Positions 23,701 to 33,535 of a DNA stretch of 64,000 nucleotides are shown here, one piece after another. Each line of letters opens with the position of its first letter. Positions within the stretch are counted from its first letter, which is position 1. A program made the position numbers and the translations under genes. Origin of the DNA: Strongylocentrotus droebachiensis (taxonomy: Eukaryota > Echinodermata > Echinoidea > Camarodonta > Strongylocentrotidae); assembly GCA_035222895.1 (NCBI GenBank), contig JAVYIG010007182.1:41878-105877 (forward strand), read 5' to 3'. The notes beneath the pieces were generated by a model, which made no database searches, was not told the DNA's origin, and saw only the letters and a program-made list of their open reading frames with translations.

Positions 23701-25841
23701 AGGGGAAAAATGAAAGTTTTAGGGACCTTTTGAAGGTGGCAAGACAGGTAATTTCCCTAATGGAAAGTGGGTTGTTGTTCATGGTCCTTGATGCGGCCAC
23801 TGCAAAACGTTTTTCAGCTGCTGAGAATCTATAGATTTGGGAACGATATCGATAGATTATTGATCTATAAAGTTCGGAGAAGGTATCTCAACTTTATTTA
23901 TCAACAATAAACCATATTGTCACAACACTTCACGACTATTGGTAAAGAAAAAATATATAACTTTAAAGTATAAACAAGGCTGTTTTTCATCACGAATTGT
24001 GATTTTAAAAAAAAATACATGTAAATGAGCAATCCTTTAATAATAACTTAAGAAAAGTCAATTCTAAATTTTCATTGGTTTGATTGGAAATCATTTTTTT
24101 AAGCAGGCCAAACATATAAACCAGTTCTATCTCCGAAAAAGAGCCGACTTAAAAAACTATTTAAAGGAAAATATAAACGTATACAGCTTGTGAGAGATAA
24201 ATCAGCATGATATCGCGTCGTATGAATTAAAATATAGTACGGTGGTAAGGGGACAAAGCATAACTTTAAAGGTACTATGTCCCATTTGCAGGCCAAAAAA
24301 ATGAAAAGGTTAAATTCCAACGGCATTTGAAAGATAATACTAATTTAGAACTTCCCTATAAAAGGTGGGGCTTTAAAATGTCTTCAAGTGGGGAAAAAAC
24401 GACTATTAGTTGTCAAATCGACTTAGGAGCTATAGAGCCAATAAGTAATTGTCTTAATTTTCAGACCATTGTACCGAATGGTCATACGTTTATGCTGCGC
24501 AAAGATTCAATCACTTTAATTCGGGCCATCACAAGAAGTGGATTATTGATGTAGACAAATACTCATGTACCCTTTACAGCTCATTTTATGTATGTTATTA
24601 TCAATGAAGAAAAAAAGCCAGTCAGTCACTCAATAGTGTCTGACAGTGAAGTCTAGCAAGTAAACGGGTTTCCTTGCATAATTTGAATATTAGGACACTG
24701 CTAACGTTTAAATTTCACAGACAGGTCATACATGACATATTCATAATTCCTGCAAAGTTCTACAGAATTTGAGGTTGGCTGCAAAAGGGACATAGTACCT
24801 TTAAGGGCAACAGTGTTAAGAAGTCTGCTTTTTTTTAACACAAATTGATACAAGTTGATACATGTATATGAGCAATCTTTTAATTATAATTTTAGAAATA
24901 TCTGAGTCATAATTTTAATTGGTTTGATTGGAAATCCTTTTTTTAAAGCAGGCCAAAAATATTAACCAATATATCTATGAACAAATTGCCGTCCTAATAA
25001 CTAAAAGAGGGAAAACATAAACGTATACACAATCTTGAGAGATAAATTATCATGATATTACGTCTTATAAAATAAATATAGATATAGAAATGTATCCTAT
25101 TGTAAAAATAGTAAACAAAAAAGATAAGTTACCTTTGAAATCAACAGGATCACCAGCAGCAGATGCAGCAGCTGTCTGTCTTCTCTTCATTGGAAGTTGT
25201 ATCTCTAGGGTCTTCTTGGTAAGGGCTGAATTGAAAACTTCCTCGCTAAACCCACAACAGCGCTTCACAACGCTTAGTGAAATCGTGAAATATTGAGGGC
25301 AATTCAGTATGAATCTTTCCAGATCACCTTCTGTCGCTAAATAACGGCCGATTTCAGGGATTTCTTTGACTTTGAAATGTGATTTTACGAGAGGCAGGAG
25401 CTTCTGTAGACTTGTGTTGTTAAGCATGAATGTGATCTGCAGAAGTGCCGAGATGATCCGGCCGACAGCCTCTCGTGGCACACCACTGAAGCTGCTGACG
25501 TCTGTAAAATACCTCTCGGGATCGTTGAACGGACTTACTTGCGGCGCTAGTTCAATGTCTCTCCTGAAAAACTTCACTTCCCATTGAGAATTTCTCCTCA
25601 CCGTCTTCCGAAAGCGTTCAGGAATCTTTGACAAGGCCTCCTCGGACATTGGAACAATTCGAACCTTAACCTGAGCATTCATTTCCAGAATGTCACGGAC
25701 ATCAGTAATGTACGAACCCGTGATACGGCGAGCAGCCGACGTATCGAGGCGAGCATTCCCGGCCCGACCTGATACCGCAATATTCGCAAAATTTCTGTCG
25801 ATTCGCACAACGCGACCAGACAATTCGTCATTCTCTGCCAT
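20743..25841 (-). CDS. Egalitarian/EXD1-like DEDDy exonuclease-domain protein, copy 2 (most complete)
   Basis: Exons on the minus strand: 25841-25133, 23182-23057, 22649-22507, 22034-21954, 21693-21458, 20845-20743. They join in frame to 465 aa with consensus GT-AG borders. Residues 1-100: a beta-rich, OB/Sm-like-looking module starting MAENDELSGRVV (fold is inference). Residues 118-205: a helical segment with CPQYFTIS, possibly winged-helix/LOTUS-like. Residues 237-432: Egl-like exonuclease with Exo I GLDCEGV (D272, E274), Exo II HDCKSD (D334), Exo III YYAASD (Y414, D418) and the family signature FWKIRPLTEEM. All DEDDy residues are present, so activity is plausible, whereas mouse EXD1 is reported inactive. 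The MAEN start is conserved in copies 2-4; an upstream in-frame Met at 25898 is not. The stop follows GGNQGN. Exact orthology (EXD1 or Egalitarian) is unresolved. Confidence 0.87.
22700..22735 (+). mobile_element. Truncated SINE head in gene 2 intron 2
   Basis: GGGAGGTGTCTTGGTATAAT, followed by GGTTTATCC, is identical to the 5' end of the SINE at 47578 in the paralogous intron of gene 4. It then diverges at once, so the insertion predates the duplication and was mostly deleted here. Confidence 0.6.
23577..23900. mobile_element. LINE/SINE-tail type insertion in gene 2 intron 1
   Basis: Begins with AATAATATTAATAATA and GCGCTAAAAAGTACCATAGC, the usual orientation of a GCGC-ended tail. A related insertion is at about 33200-33535 in gene 3. 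Confidence 0.45.
23940..25075. repeat. Tandem duplication within gene 2 intron 1, split by an element
   Basis: About 23950-24245 and 24805-25070 are diverged copies of each other (both contain ATAAACGTATACA, GAGAGATAAAT and CATGATAT). Genes 3 and 4 have one copy each (36520-36840 and 52240-52530). Confidence 0.65.
24270..24800. mobile_element. TTAA-type non-autonomous DNA transposon in gene 2 intron 1
   Basis: A 531-bp element with inverted ends AGGTACTATGTCCC, extending imperfectly to about 24 bp, flanked on both sides by TTAA (24266-24269 and 24801-24804). The paralogous introns of genes 3 and 4 show the uninterrupted site (CTTTATTGGCAACAG near 36550, CTTTATGGGCAACAG near 52260). TTAA target duplication is typical of piggyBac and Kolobok superfamilies. 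No transposase is encoded; the open frame at 24327-24554 has no recognisable motif. Diverged relatives are at 29944-30121 (opposite orientation) and an end at 43882-43920. Confidence 0.8.
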
Positions 25842-25985
25842 CTTGCTTTCTACCAGGCTCAAATTCCACAGTTGCAATGAAAATATGTGCTCTGTCACTA
25901 GTAGCCTATACTATTGTGTGTACCGTAGCTCAGCTAGCTAGCTCTGGCTCTTTGGTTTAATCGAGTGGGGAATCCCCCATGCATA
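25842..25985 (-). promoter_or_regulatory. Conserved 5' flank of gene 2 with kappaB-like palindrome
   Basis: The segment just upstream of the gene 2 start is conserved upstream of genes 3 and 4, including GTGACAGAGC and GGGGAATCCCC at 25967-25977. The latter matches the GGGRNWYYCC kappaB consensus. Promoter function is inference from position and conservation. Confidence 0.35.
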
Positions 25986-26229
25986 ATTGCCCGGAAGTGA
26001 CGCGTGAGAGAATCGATAGTCTACCCTTTCAGACTCTATGCTTCTGTTTTGTATCAGTGACCAATATAATGTTCAAGTATTATTTTTGTACGATGTAAAT
26101 CATGCTTTCTGAGACGTCAGAACTCAAATGCAACAAAACATGAATAAATATTGTTCATATTATCATATTAAGTTGAAAACCATGAAATCGTCATCGAAAT
26201 CAACAAAGTTCCATGAGTAATTTAAAGAC

Positions 26230-27240
26230 CGAAAAAGTAGGCTGCTCAGTAGATGTACGCAAGCGCAGTAAGTACTGTGTTCTGTCGCAACCCCTTCTCC
26301 AGTTGTTGCAACATAGGGAAGCAATATTCCTCTACCCCCTTACTTCGGAGCGAAAGAGACAACCTTGTTTTCTTTAATCAATCAGAGACTATGTGGTGTA
26401 ATCGCAGGATATCTACAACCATAACAGTGTGTGTTTTTTTTTTAACAATGTGTCATAATATGTTTATGTTTATCCTGATCTTTGTAATTTCTTTCAATTA
26501 GCATATAATGTGATGTACTAAAATGTATGATGTATAGCTGTATCAGTTACCTCCCATCCTATTCGTTATCAATATAGTTATATCCGTTCAATATAAAATG
26601 AAATGAGAATCAGCCAATTTGATTAAAAACAAACAAACTAACAAACTAACTATAAATAACTCAAAACCAAACACGGGAGCGTGACGTTTTGTATGCCCCG
26701 TGTATGTGTTACAGATCTGAAAGATTAATCATGCATGTAGACAAACAGAATTCTAACCTATTCACAAGACAAAGTCCGTGTTCATAAGATGTACAAGAGC
26801 CATTTGCTGGGGAATACCACATGCAAAATTCCATTGAGTTCTATCAAATAATGGCAGAGCCAGGATTTTCCAAAGAGGGGGGGGGGGGGAGGGGGGCGTG
26901 GATTGTATGAAATTGCGAGTTACCTGCTCTATGGACAATTCTGAGGTGAAATTCTGAATGCGTAAACTGAACATTTATATGAATATTTTTTAGCTTTTTT
27001 CCTGCATATTCTCCGAAAAATCAATAAAAATGACTTCAGCAATGGCAAAGTTTGAACATCAATTTTCCAAAAACGGGGGGGGGGGGGGGGGGACATGCGT
27101 CGGGTAGAGGGGAAACCCTCATTTCATTTGCATATAAAACTACGTGTTGGGACCATTTTTTTCTCGAGCAATATAAAATTAAATGCATCTTTTTTTAAAT
27201 ATGAAACGGGAGATATTTGTACTGCAAAAAAACAGGTACA
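26230..27240. repeat. Duplicated flank block (pairs with 59100-60690)
   Basis: Stretches such as CAGGATATCTA(C/T)AACCAT, TCCTGATCTTTGTAATT, TACCTCCCATCCTATTCG and TCCATTGAGTTCTATCAAA occur in the same order at 59150-60000. The second copy contains additional inserted elements. Poly-G runs and the transposon-end-like GGATCTGCCCCTGG at 27579-27592 indicate further element debris. Confidence 0.65.
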
Positions 27241-27839
27241 TTTTGAAATATTTTTAGTGAAAAGATGTCGCTTAGGACAATAAGTTAGTGTTTATATCCT
27301 TGACCACAACACTATTCATTTCCCTTTGAGTCCAGTGGGTGGGATTCGTACATCGTAACAGCAACCACTGACCAATCAGAGACAAGAAACAAGACCCAGT
27401 AAAATCACGTCGACCAACAGAATGTGCAACTAAGCAGGTTACGATATGACCATGAATCTTGCCTCTCCCTCTTTTTTCTTTTCTTTTTGAGTCTCTCTCC
27501 CTCTATAGCTCTATATCCTTCCTTTTTTTCCGGAAGGAAAAAGGGGACGCACGCCCCCCCCCCCCCACGCCCCAGTCTGGATCTGCCCCTGGTTGATTAA
27601 ACAAACATTCTTAGATGATACAACAATTACAGAAAGCAGTCACATTTATATACATTGTATATGCGGGTTTACATTGTATATGTGTCATAAAGAATAAATA
27701 TGTGTCATGAAGAATTCACATTTTATTCTTATGTATAATGCAGATGGAGTCTAGATTTCGGTTACTTTAGGCATCATAAAACTAGTGACCTGATAAAGCT
27801 TTATTCATTTTATGAACTTTTTTTCATGATTTAATAAAA

Positions 27840-29780
27840 AATAATATATTAAGTGATTTGATGGATAGATCGAAAACACATATTATAATTGATCGAGGGC
27901 ATATACTTTTTGATATAACTATTTCACACGTGAATGAGGTGTACGGTATAACAGGCTTTGAAGCAACAATGTACTGGAAGTATAAATACAAGTCGCGTAA
28001 ACAAAATTTCATTCTGCATTGTGTAAGAGATCAATCGGCAATTAAAATGTGTTTTGAAAGACTTTACTATCAGAACGGACAGTCATGTAACACGGGAAAG
28101 TCGAACCGATTCAAATTAAATTCATTTTTGATCACGAAGAAAGAAGAAGTATAGTCCCGTGACGTCTATTTGTTACTTTAAAATCATATTATGAATGTGT
28201 TTTCACTGTTTTGTATATCTTATCATTACACAATTGTTAGTAGAATTGATACACGTTTAAACACGACATCACAAAGGAAAACTAAGGATGTAAGTAATGG
28301 TTGCTTAAGTGTTATTATTACTGAATATTATAAAGATATACTCAATAACCAAAAGAGTAAGTCCACACCTCCCCCCCCCCCCCATAAGCATTTTATTAAA
28401 ACTGTATAAATTTGGTAAATATGACAAATGGGAGGGGATCGAGCTCGCAAAAAATGTCACAAAGCTACTAAGTTGTGTTTGATTGATTGCACCTTCAACA
28501 ATTCATAAGTTTCTTAATTTTAATCGATTTTTGCTAAAACTTTCACTGATAAGTTTCTCTCGGTATTCTGCTTCTATTAAACCAAACTTATATCAGGGTG
28601 GGACTTCTTCTTTAACTCTCTTCAACCGAACCAACACTATCGTGATTATTGGGAATGGAATTCTCAAATAAATGTCAAAGCTTCCGGTCCTTGAGGGGAA
28701 CATTTACAATATCTTATAAATAACGATTTAATTCCCATTGCCTTTGCCCAGTGTTCCAGGAATAGTTTGATTTAAAACTTGTAAAAAAAAACTCATTATC
28801 TAATTTGAGAAGCAATTTCATATCCATATAATATACAAAATTGCCTCGTATATTATATATATTTTAAATACGTACTATGTAACATTTTGAAATTTCAATG
28901 GATATATCTAAGAACGTCAACAAACACATTTTTCAATATTGTAAGAAGAAAAAAAGCAGCGTTCAATAATGTTAATAGTTTGATTTTCAGTGAAATCTAT
29001 ATCGTATATAATCCGCATAATAGATAATTCCAAAATCATATACATCATCATAATCAGAGAAGTTATAGTAAGTTAATAATTAGTTGCTAACCGTATACAT
29101 ATACTGAAGAAGTTAATCACCACTGCTTATTGAAATATTAGAATAATATTATGGTATACCATTTATTAACTCGGCTCCTTCATCTTCTCTTCTCCGTTCC
29201 TCCTCCCCTCCTCTCAATTATTCCCTCTTTCACTCACTTATCTCTTCCTAAAAGCAAAACATTCATGGTTCTCCTTCTTCATAAGGAGATTTTCTCTCTT
29301 TATTGACCTAATAGTTTGTATTTGTATTTGTTTATAATTCTGGTGCACTCTTGCAGTTATAGTCCACTCCAGTTCTTGACATTTTCTTCCCAGTTGAGTC
29401 TGGGTCTCCCTCTCGGTCTAGTTCCTTCAACTCTTCCCTCCAACACATCCTTTAAGAGGCTTTGGTGCCTTTTAACATGACCAAAGTAACACTATTTGCA
29501 TGTATATTCGTTCTTTTATATGTATCGTATTTTCTTATGTTTATTATTTATGTGCTTTTAATCATGCACGGACTCGCAGAATAACAGCCATTGGCTGAAA
29601 AAAATGTCTCCGTGCTGGAATAAAAATAAAATGAAACAATTTGTTTTATTAACGCATGGACAAGACAATCAATAAATAATGTGTTTTCTTCAAGTTTTGT
29701 TAATGACTCACTTATTTTCAGGAGCTTTTGAATAGTTGTTTAGTTATTGTGTGTCTGTAAAGTAGCACTGTTAGGAGTTT
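27840..29780. repeat. Duplicated flank block (pairs with 40790-43440)
   Basis: Long colinear similarity: GGGAGGGGATCGAGCTCGCA at 28431, AACGATTTAATTCCCATTGC, then a LINE fragment, then GTTGAGTATATTTATATAG. The partner at 41440-43440 has the same order and only small indels. The 28203-28385 open frame and its neighbours have no recognised product. Confidence 0.75.
29336..29489 (-). pseudogene. LINE reverse-transcriptase 3' fragment
   Basis: On the minus strand it encodes YFGHVKRHQSLLKDVLEGRV, GTRPRGRPRLNW and NVKNWSGL, then a stop. It is homologous to 16740-16880 and near-identical to 42937-43089. Confidence 0.75.
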
Positions 29781-29943
29781 TGCTTTCATCTCAACAGTTG
29801 AGTATATTTATATAGTAGCTGCGCTATATAAATTGATTAATTATTATTATTATTATTTTCTGGCATTACAAAAAAACTGTATTATAAAAATATATTGTTT
29901 TATCTCTGCAGGTAACTCTAAATAATCATAATCATTAATGATA

Positions 29944-30121
29944 CTATGTCCCTTGTGGAGCCAACATCAAATTCAGTAAAACTTTGCTGGAAATATGAAT
30001 ATGTCCTGTATGTCCTATCTGTGAAATTTAAACATTAGCAGTGTCCTAGTATTCAAATTATGCAAGGAAACCCGTTTACGTAGACTTCACTGTCAGACAC
30101 TATTGAATGACTGACTGACAT
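29944..30121. mobile_element. Truncated relative of the TTAA element
   Basis: Begins TACTATGTCCC and runs about 180 bp with similarity to the reverse complement of 24620-24800 (shared AATTATGCAAGGAAACCCG and CTGTCAGACACTATTGA). It is truncated before the other end and followed by a T run and TATC repeats. Confidence 0.65.
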
Positions 30122-30289
30122 TTTTTTTTTGGTAATCTATCTATCTATCTATCAGGCTATAGTTCACCCAGACGTTGGACAAAGCCCTTCTCATAACATT
30201 TCCATTCTCTTCTGTCTCTAGCTGTCCTAGTCCAAGCATACATAAAATGAGCTGTAACAGGTAGATGAGCAATTGTCTACATCAATAAC

Positions 30290-31010
30290 CCACTACTTGT
30301 AATGACCAAAATTAAACTGATTGAAACCCCCCCCCTCAAATGTTTGTAATTGTAAAAACAAAAATGTGCTAAAGGAGGCCCCCAAAAAGTGTTCCCCCCC
30401 CCCCAAAGAACGAAATATCTGACGATGTAATTTCAAATTTTCGGGGCCAAATTTCTTTTTTAAGTGCTCTTACCGCCCCCCCCCCCCCCCCCGCGCTTAT
30501 TCAGCGGCTGGCTGAGTCGTTGCGAATTTTTTTCCTCAAAAACTGGACAAAAGATCGAAACATTTATACAAAACTAGAAAAAGGTTAGATCTAGATCTAG
30601 GCCTAGGTCTAGTACTGAAGTCTAAGCCTAGTAGTAGTACTACTACTAATAGGTCTAAAAATACTAGATCTAACGCTAACTAGGCCTAGTAACAATTAAG
30701 TAGTGCTGGTAGTATAGTAGATCTAGTCTACTAAAGTTAGATCTACTAAGGCCATTAACAAATATACATGTTTAGCGTCCCCGCCCGCTTCCTTTTTTGG
30801 GGCCGCCTCATTTTTATTAAAAAAATAAATTAAAAAAATGTCGGCGGCCATCTTGAAAAATAGCCCGACTGTCAGGGAAAATGTACCGAGCGGCCATTTT
30901 GAGCGGCCATTTTGAGAAAAAAAAAAGAAGAAAAATGGCCTCCTTCCTATCGAAAAAACAGGACGCTATACATGTTTTTTTTTAATATTTTGCCTAACGT
31001 TAGATCTAAA
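30290..31010. repeat. C-run transposon debris and CTAG-rich tract
   Basis: C runs at 30328, 30393 and 30478 flank transposon-like sequence. At 30585-30780 there is a dense mix of AGATCTAG, CCTAGG, CTAGTAGTAGT and GGCCTAG words. The CTAG-rich tract recurs shortened at 45015-45150. No gene seen. Confidence 0.55.
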
Positions 31011-31458
31011 TTTATCTAAATCATAGATGTAGACCTAGTATTAATGTATTAACTTTAAGATGAGGTTGATTTATCAAATGACAAGGATCCACGTCATCAT
31101 TTAAAAAACAAATAATACACTTCACTTTGTTCGGGCATTAGTAAAAAATTACCCACACTTGGTACCTTCGAAAAAGTTCAAAAAGCTATTTCAGGAAATG
31201 TAAGTGCCGGTTTAAAGAAAAATGGGGCACTATTTATATGCTGTGAATTTCCATCATCAACACCATCACCATTATCGTTTTCATGACACTGCAGTGATGG
31301 TGAAGCTATCCCTGTTCCCTCCTAATTGGTAATGAGTTCAATCTGCTATCATAACAAGCTAATCATGCGATGAAACACATCTCTGTAAAGAGGCCATTTA
31401 TAATTGAAATGGAAGTAAAATGAATATATGAAATAAATCGTTTTCGGGTGTGATAAGA

Positions 31459-31464
31459 TTTAAT
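31459..31464 (-). other. Candidate poly(A) signal ATTAAA of gene 3
   Basis: ATTAAA on the minus strand, about 9 nt after the gene 3 stop; the equivalent site follows gene 4 at 45505-45510. So close to the stop, it may be fortuitous. Confidence 0.3.
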
Positions 31465-32831
31465 AGTAATCATCAATCGCTAATGGAGGCTGAGAAAAAT
31501 TCATCGTCGCCAGGATCGCTGTCGCTTTTGTAGGCTGGGAAAGGATCATCGTCGCTGTCGTCGCTGTCTTCGATGTTAGTCATGAACGGTCGTTGGCGTT
31601 TCGAAAAACTTAGTCTGGTTTCTGATGTCCCGTTGCCTTGGTTACGTCCTAGTTGGATGTTTTCCACGGTGTTTTTGCAAGACGACGTTATCAGGGTTCG
31701 TTGAAGCGGTGTGCAATAACTATACAATTCAAATACAATAACATATTTATTAGTGACCACCTCTGAAATTGACATTTGGATTGTCTGTATTTTTTAAAAA
31801 TTTGTTTAAAAAAAATATATAAATAGATTATTTTAATGTGTGTCTGATATTACTTATAGCTCTCGCACAGTGATCTTATGAAAAAACTCCTATGTGAGAA
31901 ATTCACCAGTGTTACCACATCAAATATCTACCCAATAAGAACAAATTTCCCTTCAGCAATAGTTGTTGTACTGAACACGTCAAAGTACTAGTTGTTTCAA
32001 ATGAAAAGGCACCAATAAAGCAGCAATGTAATAGAAATGGTGAATACATCAATATAAAAGAGAGTGATGAACGAGTGGTAAAAGTCGTCCTGGACATATT
32101 AACCAATATATAATTCAAGAAAGATTAAAAATGCCATGTCTATTAATCCACAATCATGTGTTCGTCACAAATGAACATGTAAATTTTTGTTAAAACATAC
32201 CCCTTTAGTTCCGTGTAGCCGCGCGAAACCAAACACAATGCATCAGATGCAGCGTAGTAGATCATCTCTTCTGTTAATGGTCGAATCTTCCAGAAATCTG
32301 GCGTCTCACACATCTTCTCCACGAAGTCACTGTTTGTGCGATACCCGCCCACTCCAACAAGCTGACAAAGATCCATGAAGCTCATGATTGAAACCATGTT
32401 CACTTCCTCCATTAGTGTGTTTATCGCAATCTTGACGGAAATATAACAAATACATTTGTTTTTACCACTTCTTGATTTGCTATACTGTCACATCACATTG
32501 ACTTTTTAAAGTTTCAAAATTTGATAACAATAAGCTGCAAAGTGGATTTGGTACATTAAATAAATTTAGATCATATCTATAATCAAATAAAATTCATCAT
32601 TTATTCATTTGAACGACCGTGAACGACCGAATGTATGCAATACATTATAAAATCAAGGATGAATGCAATTAGTTTAATTGGAGAAAATAGTGATGTTACT
32701 GTTAGCTTACCGAGGTATCAAACACATTCCTGAGTGTTACACCAAACCCATGATGCAGGGAGTATGTGTCAGTTTTACAAAAATGAATCACCTGAAATAA
32801 ATAATACAAATTATGTTTCATATACGGAACA

Positions 32832-33020
32832 CAGGGCCGGATCTAGTTTTTTGCTAAGGAGGTTTTGACCCAATGACGATGCGCTATTTTCAACCCCCGT
32901 AAGTGATGTTTTCCTGGCATCTATATACTAACACAATGGAGACGCTTTTTTTTGGCAGCCCAAGGGGGTGGGGTGGGGTTTAAACCCCCTGACCCCCCCC
33001 CCCCCGTAGATCCGCCCCTG
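32832..33020. mobile_element. 189-bp non-autonomous element in gene 3 intron 3
   Basis: Ends CAGGGCCGGATCTA and TAGATCCGCCCCTG are inverted copies, flanked by GAACA on each side (32827-32831, 33021-33025). The paralogous introns have the empty site GGGAACATCA (near 22069 in gene 2, 46945 in gene 4). The interior is C-rich and non-coding. The ends look hAT-like, but the visible duplication is 5 bp, not 8. Confidence 0.75.
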
Positions 33021-33199
33021 GAACATCAATTGTGATGATAAGGGTTAGTAAATTTTAGGCTAATTATCACAAAAGCAATTAACAAACAGCATTACCAACT
33101 ATTCACATTATTCTATAAACCAGGTAGATTTTTTTTAAATTGATGTTCGATATTACATAACCCATGATTTCCGTTTAAACCATGCAGAATTATGATAAT

Positions 33200-33535
33200 A
33201 AATAATAATATACCGTACTTATATAGCGCATATCACAATATGTCTCTATGCATGCGCTGTAAGAAAGAGTAAAAAGGAAAAGTGGATAGAGTAACATAAA
33301 AAGAGTGAGATATGCTCAACATACTTTCTCTCGTTAACATTGGAAAGTATTTTTGAAAGAAATGTTTTAAGGCGCGCCTTAAAGTTGTCAACAGTATCAC
33401 AGTTTTTTAAATTTTCCGGTAATTTATTCCAAAGTTCGGCCGATGCAACCTGAAAAGAACGAGACCCTTAGAATTTAGTATTTATTTGCGGACAGGTAAC
33501 CAGTGTAGTTTTTTCATAATTGTTTATCTTTTACA
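33200..33535. mobile_element. LINE/SINE-type insertion in gene 3 intron 3
   Basis: Starts with AATAATAATATACC and a GCGC-containing tail, and has no counterpart in the aligned introns of genes 2 and 4 (22240, 47090). It contains GGCGCGCC near 33372. No coding frame. Confidence 0.55.

Noticed and set aside
24327..24554. 75-codon open frame inside the TTAA element
   Set aside because: No transposase motif and no conservation seen; the element is too short to be autonomous.
25842..25898. Upstream Met at 25898 as the start of gene 2
   Set aside because: The 19-residue extension is not conserved in genes 3 and 4, while MAENDEL is.
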